Shown here piece by piece: positions 1-5,682 of a stretch of DNA of 5,838 bases; position 1 is the stretch's first letter; the number at the start of each line of letters is the position of its first letter. The DNA is taken from contig JAFDHW010000284.1 of NCBI GenBank assembly GCA_019308705.1, positions 1 to 5,838 on the forward strand, written 5' to 3'. A model generated the notes under the pieces. The model was not told the DNA's origin. It ran no database searches and was given only the letters and a program-made list of their open reading frames with translations. The translations under genes were made by a program, and so were the position numbers. Source of the stretch: Deltaproteobacteria bacterium (GTDB lineage Bacteria > Desulfobacterota > Desulfobacteria > Desulfobacterales > Desulfatibacillaceae).

Positions 1-88
1 GCGTTATCGGGGCTCGGCGTACCAAAGTACGCCTTCACCCCTCTATCCTTGCCAGCACGGAAATCAGGCGTCGTGAATAATCCGGGCT
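1..88 (-). repeat. Palindromic interspersed repeat, copy A, just downstream of hisG
   Basis: This stretch matches the reverse complement of 3391-3476 at roughly 80% by eye over almost 90 nt. The shared blocks include GCGTTATCGGGGC (1-13) and CCCCTCTATCCTTGCC (38-53). Its core is a hairpin, GGCGTAC (16-22), loop CAAA, GTACGCC (27-33), enclosed by GGGG/CCCC. The stem is kept in copy B with a different loop and a G-U type pair, which suggests the fold is maintained. The hisG-proximal end is the motif GCCCGGATTATTCA (minus strand, 87-74). The copy may continue to the left of the window. There is no T-tract, so it is not a standard terminator, although it lies where one would be expected. Function unknown; it resembles REP- or MITE-like extragenic palindromes. 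Confidence 0.8.
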
Positions 89-962
89 AGAGGACCTTGT
101 TCAGGGGGTATTCCAGGATTCCCTCCGCGCCGGCGGCAAGCAGCCTGGGGATCAGGTCCCGCACCTCGGCCACGCTCACCACGGTCTCCACGGACAGCCA
201 GTCGGACTGGTACAAATGCGCCACGGTGGGCGCCTTTAAGCTGGGCAAAAGGGCCATGACGCCGTCCACGCGGGACTGGGGCACGTTCATCTTCAGCCCC
301 ACCAGCTTCTCCGCCCGCAAGGCGCCCTTCAACAGCAGGGCCAGGTGCTCCAGCTTGGTACGCTTTTCCGGGTTCTTCCACGCCTCGTGGTTGGCGATGA
401 GCTGGGTGTTGGTCTGCATCAGCTCGTGGATGATGCGCAGGTTGTGCGCCCGGATGGTGCTTTCGGTCTCGGTCACCTCCACGATGGCGTCGGCCAGGCG
501 GTTCACCACCTTGGCCTCGGTGGCGCCCCAGGAAAACTCCACCTCCACGTCGATGCCCCGTTGTGCGAACCACCGCTTGGTGAAGCCCACCATCTCCGTG
601 GCGATGGTCTTGCCCGCCAGATCCTCGGGCTTCTCGTAGGGCGAATCCGCGGCCACGGCCAGAACCCACCGCGCCGGCCGCGAGGACACCTTGGAATACA
701 CCAGCTCGCACACCACGTGCACGTCGGACTGGTTTTCGGCGATCCAGTCCCGGCCGGTGAGGCCCGCGTCCAGGGTGCCGCTTTCCACGTGCTTGCTCAT
801 TTCCTGGGCTCGGCAGATGGCGCAGTCGATGTCCGGGTCGTCGATCTCGGGAAAGTAGCTTCTCCCGTTCACGTTGATCTTCCACCCGGCCCGGGAAAAC
901 AGGTTGATGGTGGCCTGCTGGAGGCTGCCTTTGGGGATGCCCAGTTTCAGCTTGTCCTTCAT
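87..962 (-). CDS. hisG: ATP phosphoribosyltransferase, long form (HisG)
   Basis: HisG catalyses the first step of histidine biosynthesis, joining ATP and PRPP to give phosphoribosyl-ATP in the cytoplasm. The 291-residue product has the length of the long form, which carries its own C-terminal regulatory domain and needs no HisZ. Visible features are the N-terminal GIPKGSL (8-14), GLTGRDWI (67-74), the region aligning with the PRPP loop ([19 protein letters not shown], 157-175), and an ACT-like domain from about 215 to the end, with [15 protein letters not shown] and [15 protein letters not shown]. Histidine feedback on that domain is known for the family. The ATG overlaps the hisI stop codon by 4 nt, so translational coupling is likely; a GAGGAAG lies about 14 nt upstream. 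One oddity is Glu167, where I expect a near-invariant Gly in the PRPP loop. The TAG stop abuts repeat A. Confidence 0.96.
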   Translation of the reverse strand: MKDKLKLGIPKGSLQQATINLFSRAGWKINVNGRSYFPEIDDPDIDCAICRAQEMSKHVESGTLDAGLTGRDWIAENQSDVHVVCELVYSKVSSRPARWVLAVAADSPYEKPEDLAGKTIATEMVGFTKRWFAQRGIDVEVEFSWGATEAKVVNRLADAIVEVTETESTIRAHNLRIIHELMQTNTQLIANHEAWKNPEKRTKLEHLALLLKGALRAEKLVGLKMNVPQSRVDGVMALLPSLKAPTVAHLYQSDWLSVETVVSVAEVRDLIPRLLAAGAEGILEYPLNKVL

Positions 963-1339
963 TTTTTGCCGTACACTTCCTCGGGGTCGAAAACCGGTTC
1001 GCCGTCGATCACCTCTCCGCTATCGGTGACCAGGCGGTGGAAGCAGCTTCTGTGGCCCGTGTGACAGGCGGCCCCGCCTACTTGTTCCACCTTCAAAAGC
1101 ACCGTGTCCCGGTCACAGTCCAGCCGGATCTCCGCCACCTTCTGCACGTTGCCGGAGGTCTTGCCCTTTATCCACAGCTCGTTTCTGCTCCGGCTCCAGT
1201 AGGTGGCCTCTCCGGTCTTCACCGTGTTTTCCCACGCGGCCTCGTTCATGTAGGCCAGCATGAGCACCTCGCCGGTGTTCTTGTCCTGGGCGATGGCGGG
1301 GACCAGCCCCCCCTGCTTGTCGAAATCGGGCTTCTTCAT
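959..1339 (-). CDS. hisI: Phosphoribosyl-AMP cyclohydrolase (HisI, no HisE domain)
   Basis: HisI opens the adenine ring of phosphoribosyl-AMP, the third step of histidine biosynthesis. The 126-residue protein is the stand-alone cyclohydrolase; there is no room for a fused HisE pyrophosphatase, which must be encoded elsewhere. Family signatures are present: VPAIAQD (13-19), [10 protein letters not shown] (27-36), [20 protein letters not shown] (45-64), the acidic metal site DCDRD (74-78), and [10 protein letters not shown] (91-100). Cys75, Cys92 and Cys99 match the three zinc-ligand cysteines of the family. The ATG lies only 3 nt after the stop of the upstream epimerase gene and has no clear Shine-Dalgarno of its own, so it is probably translated by coupling. 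Its stop overlaps the hisG start (ATGA). The separation from other his genes apart from hisG shows that the pathway is scattered in this genome. Confidence 0.96.
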   Translation of the reverse strand: MKKPDFDKQGGLVPAIAQDKNTGEVLMLAYMNEAAWENTVKTGEATYWSRSRNELWIKGKTSGNVQKVAEIRLDCDRDTVLLKVEQVGGAACHTGHRSCFHRLVTDSGEVIDGEPVFDPEEVYGKK

Positions 1340-1342
1340 GGT

Positions 1343-2296
1343 TCAGCAATCGTCGAGTCCGTTGTCTTGAAACCAGGCGATGGTCCTTTTCAGGCCCTCC
1401 TCCAGGCCCACCCCGGGCTCCCAGGAAAGAAGCTCTCTGGCCAGGGAAATATCCGGCCGCCTCCCCGGCGTGTCCTCCCCGGGAAGCGGCGCGAAACGTA
1501 TCTCGGACTTGGAGCCGGAAAGGGCGATGATCATCTCGGCCAGCTGAAGGATGGAAACCTCGCCGGGGTTTCCCATGTTCACCGGCCCTTCCGGGGCCGG
1601 GGCCTCCATGAGCCGCAAGAGCCCCTCCACCATGTCCGAAACATAGCAGAAGCTCCGCTTCTGGCTGCCGTCGCCGTGCACCGCCAACGGCTCGCCCTTT
1701 AGCGCGGCCACGATGAACGTGGAAACCACCCGGCCGTCGTCCGGGGCCATGCGCGGGCCGAAGGTGTTGAAGATCCGGGCGATCCGGGCGTCCACCCGGT
1801 TCTGGATGCGGTAGTCGCGCACCAGGGTTTCCGCCACCCGTTTGCCCTCGTTGTAGCACGCCCGCAAGCCGATGGGGTTCACCCTTCCCCGGTAGGATTC
1901 GGCAATGGGCCCCGCGTCCGCCGGCGGGCTGCCGTACACCTCCGAGGCCGAGGCCTGCAACAGCCGCGCCTTGGTGCGCTTGGCCATGCCCAGCATGTGG
2001 ATGGCGCCCATGACGTTGGTCTTTACGGTCTTGACCGCGTTTTTGCGGTAGTGCACGGGCGCGGACGGGCAGGCCAGGTTGTAGATGCGGTCCGGCTCCA
2101 GGAGGATGGGCTCCACCACGTCGTGGCGCAAAAGCTCGAAGTTCGGCTTCCCGAACAAATGCTCCACGTTCTTTTTGGACCCGGTGAGGAAGTTGTCCAG
2201 GCAAAGCACGTCCGCGCCTGCTTCCACCAGGCGGTCGCAAAGGTGGCTGCCGATGAACCCCGCCCCTCCGGTGACCAGTACGCGAATCCTTGCCAT
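1343..2296 (-). CDS. NAD-dependent epimerase, UDP-glucuronate decarboxylase-like (extended SDR)
   Basis: The 317-residue protein is an extended short-chain dehydrogenase, closest in motif pattern to UDP-glucuronate decarboxylase (UXS), which makes UDP-xylose from UDP-glucuronate in the cytosol. Evidence includes the NAD-binding GGAGFIG (10-16), the acidic LDNFLTGS (33-40), [11 protein letters not shown] (73-83), [11 protein letters not shown] (93-103), SEVYG (118-122), the catalytic YNEGK (148-152), the QKRSFCYV substrate loop (212-219) and [11 protein letters not shown] (279-289). I chose ATG 2296 because the Rossmann motif starts there, as is usual, and GGAG lies 9 nt upstream; longer in-frame versions run back into folD. 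Ala117 sits where the SDR catalytic Ser/Thr is expected (usual motif STSEVYG, here SASEVYG). The gene is 3 nt from hisI and follows a terminator after folD. A sister activity such as a UDP-sugar 4-epimerase or dehydratase cannot be excluded. Confidence 0.88.
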   Translation of the reverse strand: MARIRVLVTGGAGFIGSHLCDRLVEAGADVLCLDNFLTGSKKNVEHLFGKPNFELLRHDVVEPILLEPDRIYNLACPSAPVHYRKNAVKTVKTNVMGAIHMLGMAKRTKARLLQASASEVYGSPPADAGPIAESYRGRVNPIGLRACYNEGKRVAETLVRDYRIQNRVDARIARIFNTFGPRMAPDDGRVVSTFIVAALKGEPLAVHGDGSQKRSFCYVSDMVEGLLRLMEAPAPEGPVNMGNPGEVSILQLAEMIIALSGSKSEIRFAPLPGEDTPGRRPDISLARELLSWEPGVGLEEGLKRTIAWFQDNGLDDC

Positions 2297-2309
2297 GGGC
2301 GTTGTCTCC

Positions 2310-2354
2310 AAAAAAACAGCCCCTTCCGCCCGCGCCGAGGCAGGCGGAAGGGGC
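2310..2354 (-). terminator. Strong rho-independent terminator between folD and the epimerase gene
   Basis: Read on the minus strand, GCCCCTTCCGCC (2354-2343), a 12-nt loop and GGCGGAAGGGGC (2330-2319) form a perfect 12-bp GC-rich stem. TG and seven T residues (2316-2310) follow. It starts 10 nt after the folD stop codon. The plus strand has no T-run after the hairpin, so it acts in one direction. Directly after the T-tract comes GGAG, the ribosome binding site of the epimerase gene. Confidence 0.9.
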
Positions 2355-2364
2355 GGTCTGCCTC

Positions 2365-3273
2365 TTACATGAGGCCCAGCTTGAACTTCAGCGAGTTTAA
2401 GGTGTTCTTCATGAGCATGGTGATGGTCATGGGGCCCACGCCGCCGGGCACGGGGGTGATGTAGCCCGCGATCTCCTTGGCTGCTTCGAAGTCCACGTCG
2501 CCGCGGAGGATGGCCACCTTCTTGCCGGTCTTCTCGGAGATCTTCTCGCCCACGCGGTTCACGCCCACGTCGATGACGCACGCGCCGGGCTTGATCCACT
2601 CGGGCTTCACCAGCCCGGGCACGCCCGCGGCCACGATGAGGATGTCCGCCCGCTTGCAGTGCTCGTCCAGGTTCTTGGTGCGGGTGTGCACCACGGTCAC
2701 CGTGGAGTTCGCCCCGCGGCCCTTCTGCATCATCATCACCGCGATGGGCTTGCCCACGATGTTGGAGCGGCCCACCACCACGACTTCCGCGCCCTCGGTC
2801 TCCACGCCCGCGCGCACGATCATCTCCTGGATGCCCGCCGGGGTGCAGGGCGGGAACTTCACCTCGCTGCCGCCGATCATCAGCCGGCCCACGTTCACGG
2901 GGTGGAACCCGTCCACGTCCTTGTCCGGGTCAATGGCGTTCAGCACCTTCTTGTCGTCGATGTGCTTGGGCAGGGGCAGCTGCACCAGGATGCCGTGGAT
3001 GTCGTCGTCCTTGTTGTACTTGTCGATGATCGCCAGGAGGTCTTCCTCGGAAATATCCGGCGGCTGGTTGTCCTGGATCTCGTGGAAACCCACCCGGTGG
3101 GCGGTCTTGATCTTCAGGGTCACGTAGGAAACGCTGGCGGGGTTCTCGCCCACCAGGATGGTGACCAGCCCGGGGACTTTCCCGTGTTTCTCCTTGATTT
3201 CCGCCACTTCCTTGGTGATTTCCTCCAGGATCTCCTCCCGGATTTCCGTTCCCTTGATAAGCTTCGCGGACAT
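2365..3273 (-). CDS. folD: Bifunctional methylene-THF dehydrogenase / methenyl-THF cyclohydrolase (FolD)
   Basis: FolD interconverts methylene-, methenyl- and 10-formyl-tetrahydrofolate in the cytoplasm, supplying one-carbon units for purines and formyl-methionine; in acetyl-CoA-pathway organisms it also serves the methyl branch. The 302-residue length is slightly above the common 280-295. Key residues are visible: Tyr50 and Lys54 in YVTLK, Gln98 in QLPLPKHI (98-105), Asp121 in DKDVDGFHP (117-125), PPCTPAGI (141-148), the cofactor loop GRSNIVGKP (168-176) and TPVPGGVGP (273-281). Several of these fall at the same numbers as in the E. coli enzyme, which supports the start. ATG 3273 has a strong ribosome binding site (AAGGAG, 6 nt spacer). 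Upstream lie a GC-rich structured leader and a good sigma-70-type promoter; a strong terminator follows the gene. Nothing appears broken. Confidence 0.97.
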   Translation of the reverse strand: MSAKLIKGTEIREEILEEITKEVAEIKEKHGKVPGLVTILVGENPASVSYVTLKIKTAHRVGFHEIQDNQPPDISEEDLLAIIDKYNKDDDIHGILVQLPLPKHIDDKKVLNAIDPDKDVDGFHPVNVGRLMIGGSEVKFPPCTPAGIQEMIVRAGVETEGAEVVVVGRSNIVGKPIAVMMMQKGRGANSTVTVVHTRTKNLDEHCKRADILIVAAGVPGLVKPEWIKPGACVIDVGVNRVGEKISEKTGKKVAILRGDVDFEAAKEIAGYITPVPGGVGPMTITMLMKNTLNSLKFKLGLM

Positions 3274-3295
3274 TGACGTCTCCTTTCCTCCCCAA

Positions 3296-3370
3296 GGCCG
3301 GAATCCCCGGCCCGCGCCCCGCGTCTCGCGGCAGGCTGAACGTATTTACCCCGGACGAAATCCCCCGGGG
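3296..3370 (-). promoter_or_regulatory. Structured folD 5' leader with three short hairpins
   Basis: Between the proposed folD promoter and its ribosome binding site are three consecutive GC-rich inverted repeats: CCCCGG/CCGGGG (3349-3354 with 3365-3370), CCGCG/CGCGG with a 3-nt loop (3319-3323 with 3327-3331), and GGCCGG/CCGGCC with a 5-nt loop (3296-3301 with 3307-3312). The last ends about 10 nt before the AGGAAAGGAG ribosome binding region. I do not recognise a riboswitch class, and no hairpin is followed by a T-tract. In GC-rich DNA short stems arise by chance, so a regulatory role is only a possibility. Confidence 0.35.
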
Positions 3371-3376
3371 CCAGAA

Positions 3377-3405
3377 ATGATAGATACCCAAACCGGATCA
3401 TTCAA
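3377..3405 (-). promoter_or_regulatory. Candidate sigma-70 promoter for folD
   Basis: On the minus strand TTGAAT (3405-3400) and TATCAT (3382-3377) are separated by exactly 17 nt. The -35 box matches the TTGACA consensus at four of six positions and the -10 box matches TATAAT at five of six. A start near 3370 would give a leader of about 97 nt before the folD ATG. The -35 box falls inside repeat B. This is a motif match only, but it is the best minus-strand candidate I see in the 3274-3410 interval. Confidence 0.5.
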
Positions 3406-3497
3406 AGGCCTGATTTGCGTGCCGGCAAGGATAGAGGGGCGAAGGCGTACTCCTTGTACGTCGGCCCCGATAACGCAACCAGCGCGCAAATCCGGTT
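3391..3497 (+). repeat. Palindromic interspersed repeat, copy B, upstream of folD
   Basis: Positions 3391-3476 are the inverted counterpart of copy A at 1-88. The core hairpin is GGCGTAC (3444-3450), loop TCCTT, GTACGTC (3456-3462), flanked by GGGGC/GCCCC. Beyond the match to A, the copy is framed by an imperfect 17-bp inverted repeat: CCTGATTTGCGTGCCGG (3409-3425) against the reverse complement of 3479-3495, about 14 of 17 positions agreeing. The left end, AACCGGATCATTCA, is a diverged form of the end motif shared with the other repeats. There is no open reading frame of recognisable character in it. It looks like a non-coding fold-back element. Confidence 0.75.
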
Positions 3498-3565
3498 CAA
3501 GAAGCTTGACTTATTGAACAAAATCCCCCTTGCGTCAACCCTTTTCACCCCCGCCGCGCAGGCCC

Positions 3566-3594
3566 TTGACCGCCGCCGCCCGGCCGGGTATTTT
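3566..3594 (+). promoter_or_regulatory. Candidate sigma-70 promoter facing the acyl-CoA synthetase gene
   Basis: TTGACC (3566-3571) and TATTTT (3589-3594) are 17 nt apart, matching consensus at five and four of six positions. The spacer contains the palindrome CCCGGCCGGG, a possible operator. Transcription would start near 3601, at the edge of the large inverted-repeat element, leaving a leader of about 400 nt before the ligase. The remaining sequence from 3498 to 3600 shows only a short TCAAG/CTTGA dyad (3497-3509). Confidence 0.3.
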
Positions 3595-3599
3595 GGCCC

Positions 3600-3915
3600 A
3601 ACTCCTCGCCCGGATTGTTCAGGAAAAATTTCGCCGAATACGATATTTCTTATTGATTTTGGCAGGTTAAGGTCTAACCCGGATTATTCACGCGTTCGAT
3701 TCGCGCGAGAGTAAGGAAGGAGGAGGGAAGCTGTACTTTCGTACCGCGACCGCCTCCTGACGCAGCTATCGCGTGAATCGGGCTCGCCGGAAGGGTGAAA
3801 AATTTCACAGCGTGCATTTTTCAAGGACCCTTCAATTGGCACTTAACCTGTTTAAATCCATATAAATATTTTATTCGGCGAAATTTTTCATGAATAATTC
3901 GGGCTAAGAGGAGTT
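3600..3915. mobile_element. ~316-bp element with ~72-bp imperfect terminal inverted repeats (MITE-like)
   Basis: The left arm 3600-3671 and the right arm 3842-3915 are inverted copies. The outermost AACTCCTC (3600-3607) matches the reverse complement of 3908-3915, with 3 extra nt in the right arm. Then 3608-3671 matches the reverse complement of 3842-3904 at about 53 of 64 positions. A perfect block in both is GAAAAATTTCGCCGAATA. The AT-rich arms contrast with the GC-rich genes. No transposase is encoded inside, and I see no clear target-site duplication, so the mobile-element label is an inference from architecture; a long cruciform or a decayed composite repeat is the alternative. The interior holds a third copy of the small palindromic repeat (3677-3783) and a GTGAAA/TTTCAC dyad (3795-3808). 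Confidence 0.65.
3677..3783 (+). repeat. Diverged third copy (M) of the palindromic repeat, nested in the inverted-repeat element
   Basis: Its ends are inverted: CCCGGATTATTCACGCG (3678-3694) and CGCGTGAATCGGGC (3770-3783), with a 3-nt difference. The middle aligns in order with copies A and B in the same orientation as B: AAGGAAGGAGGAGGGAAG, then the GTAC-TTTC-GTAC core (3733-3744). The AGGAGG (3721-3726)/CCTCCT (3753-3758) pair encloses the core hairpin, as GGGG/CCCC does in A and B. Sequence similarity is patchy, but the order of blocks and the hairpin centre agree. Confidence 0.55.
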
Positions 3916-3942
3916 CAATCTTTTATGTTGTAAGCATTCTGA

Positions 3943-3998
3943 CATCGGCGGAATTTTTCACCCGTCGGGGGAGTCCGAGCTTGAAAGGCTGAATAATC
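3943..3998 (+). other. Degenerate repeat remnants just upstream of the ligase start
   Basis: TCGGCGGAATTTTTCACCCG (3944-3963) resembles the arm sequence TCGGCGAAATTTTTCATGA (3875-3893), and AATTTTTCACCC (3952-3963) is the inverse of 3793-3804. TGAATAATC (3990-3998) repeats the start of the end motif immediately before the GTG codon. These suggest a decayed further copy of repeat ends; chance similarity is possible for the shortest one. The ligase ribosome binding site lies in this stretch. Confidence 0.35.
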
Positions 3999-5573
3999 GT
4001 GATCATCACCGACATCCTCGCCCGAAACGCCCGCATGTACCCGGAAGACACCGCCCTGGTGGAACGGGAGCCGGAAAAGAACCGCCGCACGGAAATGACC
4101 TGGAAGCAGTTTTTCCGCCAGGCGAACCGCGTGGCCAACGCCCTCGTCGCGGCGGGCGTAAAAAAAGGCGACGTGTGCGCCCAGCTCATGACCAACTGCA
4201 TCGAGTGGCTGCCCATCTACTTCGGCATCCTCGCCTCCGGGGCCACCGCCGCGCCCATGAACTTTCGGTTCACCGAATCCGACATCCAAACCGCCAACGA
4301 CCTCATCTCCGCCAAAGTCCTCGTCTTCGGCCCGGAGTTCATCGAACGCATCCGGGCTGTCAAGGACCCCCTGTCCTCCTCCATCCAGACGTTCGTGTTC
4401 GCCGGAGAACCATCCGCCTGTCCGGACTTCGCCGTGCCGCTTACGGACTTCACCGCCGAAGCGTCCCCCGAGCCGCCGGGAGTCCCCCTGTCGCTCACCG
4501 ACCCCGCGGGCCTGTACTTCACCTCCGGCACCACCGGCACGCCCAAGTGCGCCGTCATCACCCACCGAAACCTCGAGTTCGCCTGCTTTTTGGAAAACCG
4601 CCACCACAACCAGACCCGGGCCGACAACTTTTTGTGCATCCCGCCGCTGTACCACACCGGCGCCAAGATGCACTGGTTCGGAAATTTCATCGTGGGCGCC
4701 CCCGCGGTCCTGCTGAAAGGCGTCACCCCGGAATACATCCTGGAAGCCGTCTCCGAGGAAGGCGTCACCGTGGTCTGGCTCCTGGTCCCCTGGGCGCTGG
4801 ATATCCTGTTCGCCATCGAGTCGGGGGAGGTCAAGCTCAGGAACTACGATCTTTCCCGGTGGCGGCTCATGCACATCGGCGCCCAGCCCGTGCCCCGGTC
4901 CCTCATCCGGGAGTGGAAGTCCGTGTTCCCCCACCACCAGTACGACACCAACTACGGGCTGACCGAAACCACCGGCCCCGGTTGCGTGCATCTGGGCATG
5001 GAAAACGAGCACAAGGTGGGGGCCATCGGCCGGCCAGGGTTCGACTGGGAATACCGCATCGTGGACGACAACCAGGTGGACGTGCCCCCCGGCACCCCGG
5101 GAGAACTCTGGGTCCGCGGCCCCGGCGTCATGGACGGCTACTACAAGAACCCCGAAGCCACCGCGGCCGTCCTGAAAAACGGCTGGCTTGCCACGGGAGA
5201 CGTGGCCAGGACCGACGAAGAGGGCTTCATCTGGCTTGTGGACCGCAAAAAGGACGTCATCATCACCGGCGGAGAAAACATCTACCCGGTGGAGATCGAA
5301 GACTTTCTCGCCTCCCACGAGAAAATCGCCGACGTGGCCGTCATCGGCATCCCCTCGCTGCGCCTGGGAGAAATCCCCGCCGCCATCATCCAGCCCAAAC
5401 CCGGCCGCGAAATCACGAAGCAGGAAATCGCGGAATTCTGCGAAGTCCTCCCCCGCTACAAGCGCCCCCGCCGCTTCTTCTTCGGAGAAGTTCCCCGAAA
5501 CCCCACCGGAAAGATCGAAAAGCCCAAGCTGAGGGAGAAATACGCGGGAATGAAAGAGTCTTTCAGGCTGTAG
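3999..5573 (+). CDS. AMP-forming acyl-CoA synthetase (ANL superfamily, fatty-acid type)
   Basis: This 524-residue cytosolic enzyme belongs to the adenylate-forming family: it activates a carboxylic acid with ATP to an acyl-AMP, then makes the CoA thioester. Signature motifs appear in order: the P-loop TSGTTGTPK (175-183), PPLYHTG (215-221), NYGLTET (318-324), TGD (399-401), DRKKDVIITGGENIYPVEIE (415-434) at the hinge, and the C-terminal PTGK with catalytic Lys505. Length is typical for complete medium/long-chain acyl-CoA ligases. The substrate cannot be read from the sequence; a fatty or aromatic acid is most likely. The start is GTG 3999, because an in-frame TGA lies only 6 nt upstream and the next ATG (codon 12) would cut into the conserved N-terminus. 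A weak GAAAGG sits 10 nt upstream. It is monocistronic here, divergent from folD and convergent with pyrD. The TAG stop touches a fold-back repeat. Confidence 0.95.
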   Translation: MIITDILARNARMYPEDTALVEREPEKNRRTEMTWKQFFRQANRVANALVAAGVKKGDVCAQLMTNCIEWLPIYFGILASGATAAPMNFRFTESDIQTANDLISAKVLVFGPEFIERIRAVKDPLSSSIQTFVFAGEPSACPDFAVPLTDFTAEASPEPPGVPLSLTDPAGLYFTSGTTGTPKCAVITHRNLEFACFLENRHHNQTRADNFLCIPPLYHTGAKMHWFGNFIVGAPAVLLKGVTPEYILEAVSEEGVTVVWLLVPWALDILFAIESGEVKLRNYDLSRWRLMHIGAQPVPRSLIREWKSVFPHHQYDTNYGLTETTGPGCVHLGMENEHKVGAIGRPGFDWEYRIVDDNQVDVPPGTPGELWVRGPGVMDGYYKNPEATAAVLKNGWLATGDVARTDEEGFIWLVDRKKDVIITGGENIYPVEIEDFLASHEKIADVAVIGIPSLRLGEIPAAIIQPKPGREITKQEIAEFCEVLPRYKRPRRFFFGEVPRNPTGKIEKPKLREKYAGMKESFRL

Positions 5574-5652
5574 CAGGCTGTCCACAAGGGCGAATCGCCG
5601 CGGTACGCGGCGGACGGGGGATGCCCGACGCACCCCGGGTACGCCTGCTTTT
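5573..5652. repeat. Fold-back repeat directly after the ligase stop codon
   Basis: The outer arms GCAGGC (5573-5578) and GCCTGC (5643-5648) are inverted and enclose a perfect 7-bp hairpin CGCCGCG-GTA-CGCGGCG (5596-5612) and a GGGG/CCCC pair (about 5616-5636). Four T residues follow the right arm. The first arm begins at the last base of the TAG stop codon. The seven bases CAGGCTG occur on both sides of the stop (5564-5570 and 5574-5580). I infer an interspersed palindrome of a different family from copies A, B and M, but there is no second copy in this window. Confidence 0.45.
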
Positions 5653-5682
5653 GGTTGGGGAAGAAGGAAAGAAAGAGGGTTT

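Noticed and set aside
1..88. Repeat A as the rho-independent terminator of hisG
   Set aside because: The hairpin is good but lacks a following T-tract on the minus strand within the window. It could still cause RNA processing, so it is listed only as a repeat.
345..1064. Plus-strand open frames over hisG and hisI
   Set aside because: They are antisense to well-supported his genes, and their translations are His/Gly/Leu-rich without family features.
2297..2599. N-terminal extension of the epimerase into folD
   Set aside because: The added residues are Arg/His/Gly-rich frame noise reading through the terminator. The Rossmann motif and a good ribosome binding site support the start at 2296.
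3415..3714. 99-residue plus-strand frame in the intergenic region
   Set aside because: It runs across repeat B and the left arm of the inverted-repeat element, has no ribosome binding site that I can see, and resembles no protein family.
3600..3915. Target-site duplication flanking the inverted-repeat element
   Set aside because: The flanks (TTGGCCC on the left, CAATCTT on the right) do not match. A TA occurs on the right side only.
3391..3998. CRISPR array or tRNA gene in the repeat-rich gap
   Set aside because: Repeats are mostly inverted, unequal in length and unevenly spaced, with no repeat-spacer periodicity. No cloverleaf or TTCGA-type T-loop context was found.
3915..5633. 572-residue open frame on the minus strand
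   Set aside because: It is antisense to the acyl-CoA synthetase, which has a full set of family motifs. The product is low-complexity and Gly/Asp/Val-rich, with no recognisable domain, as expected in GC-rich DNA.
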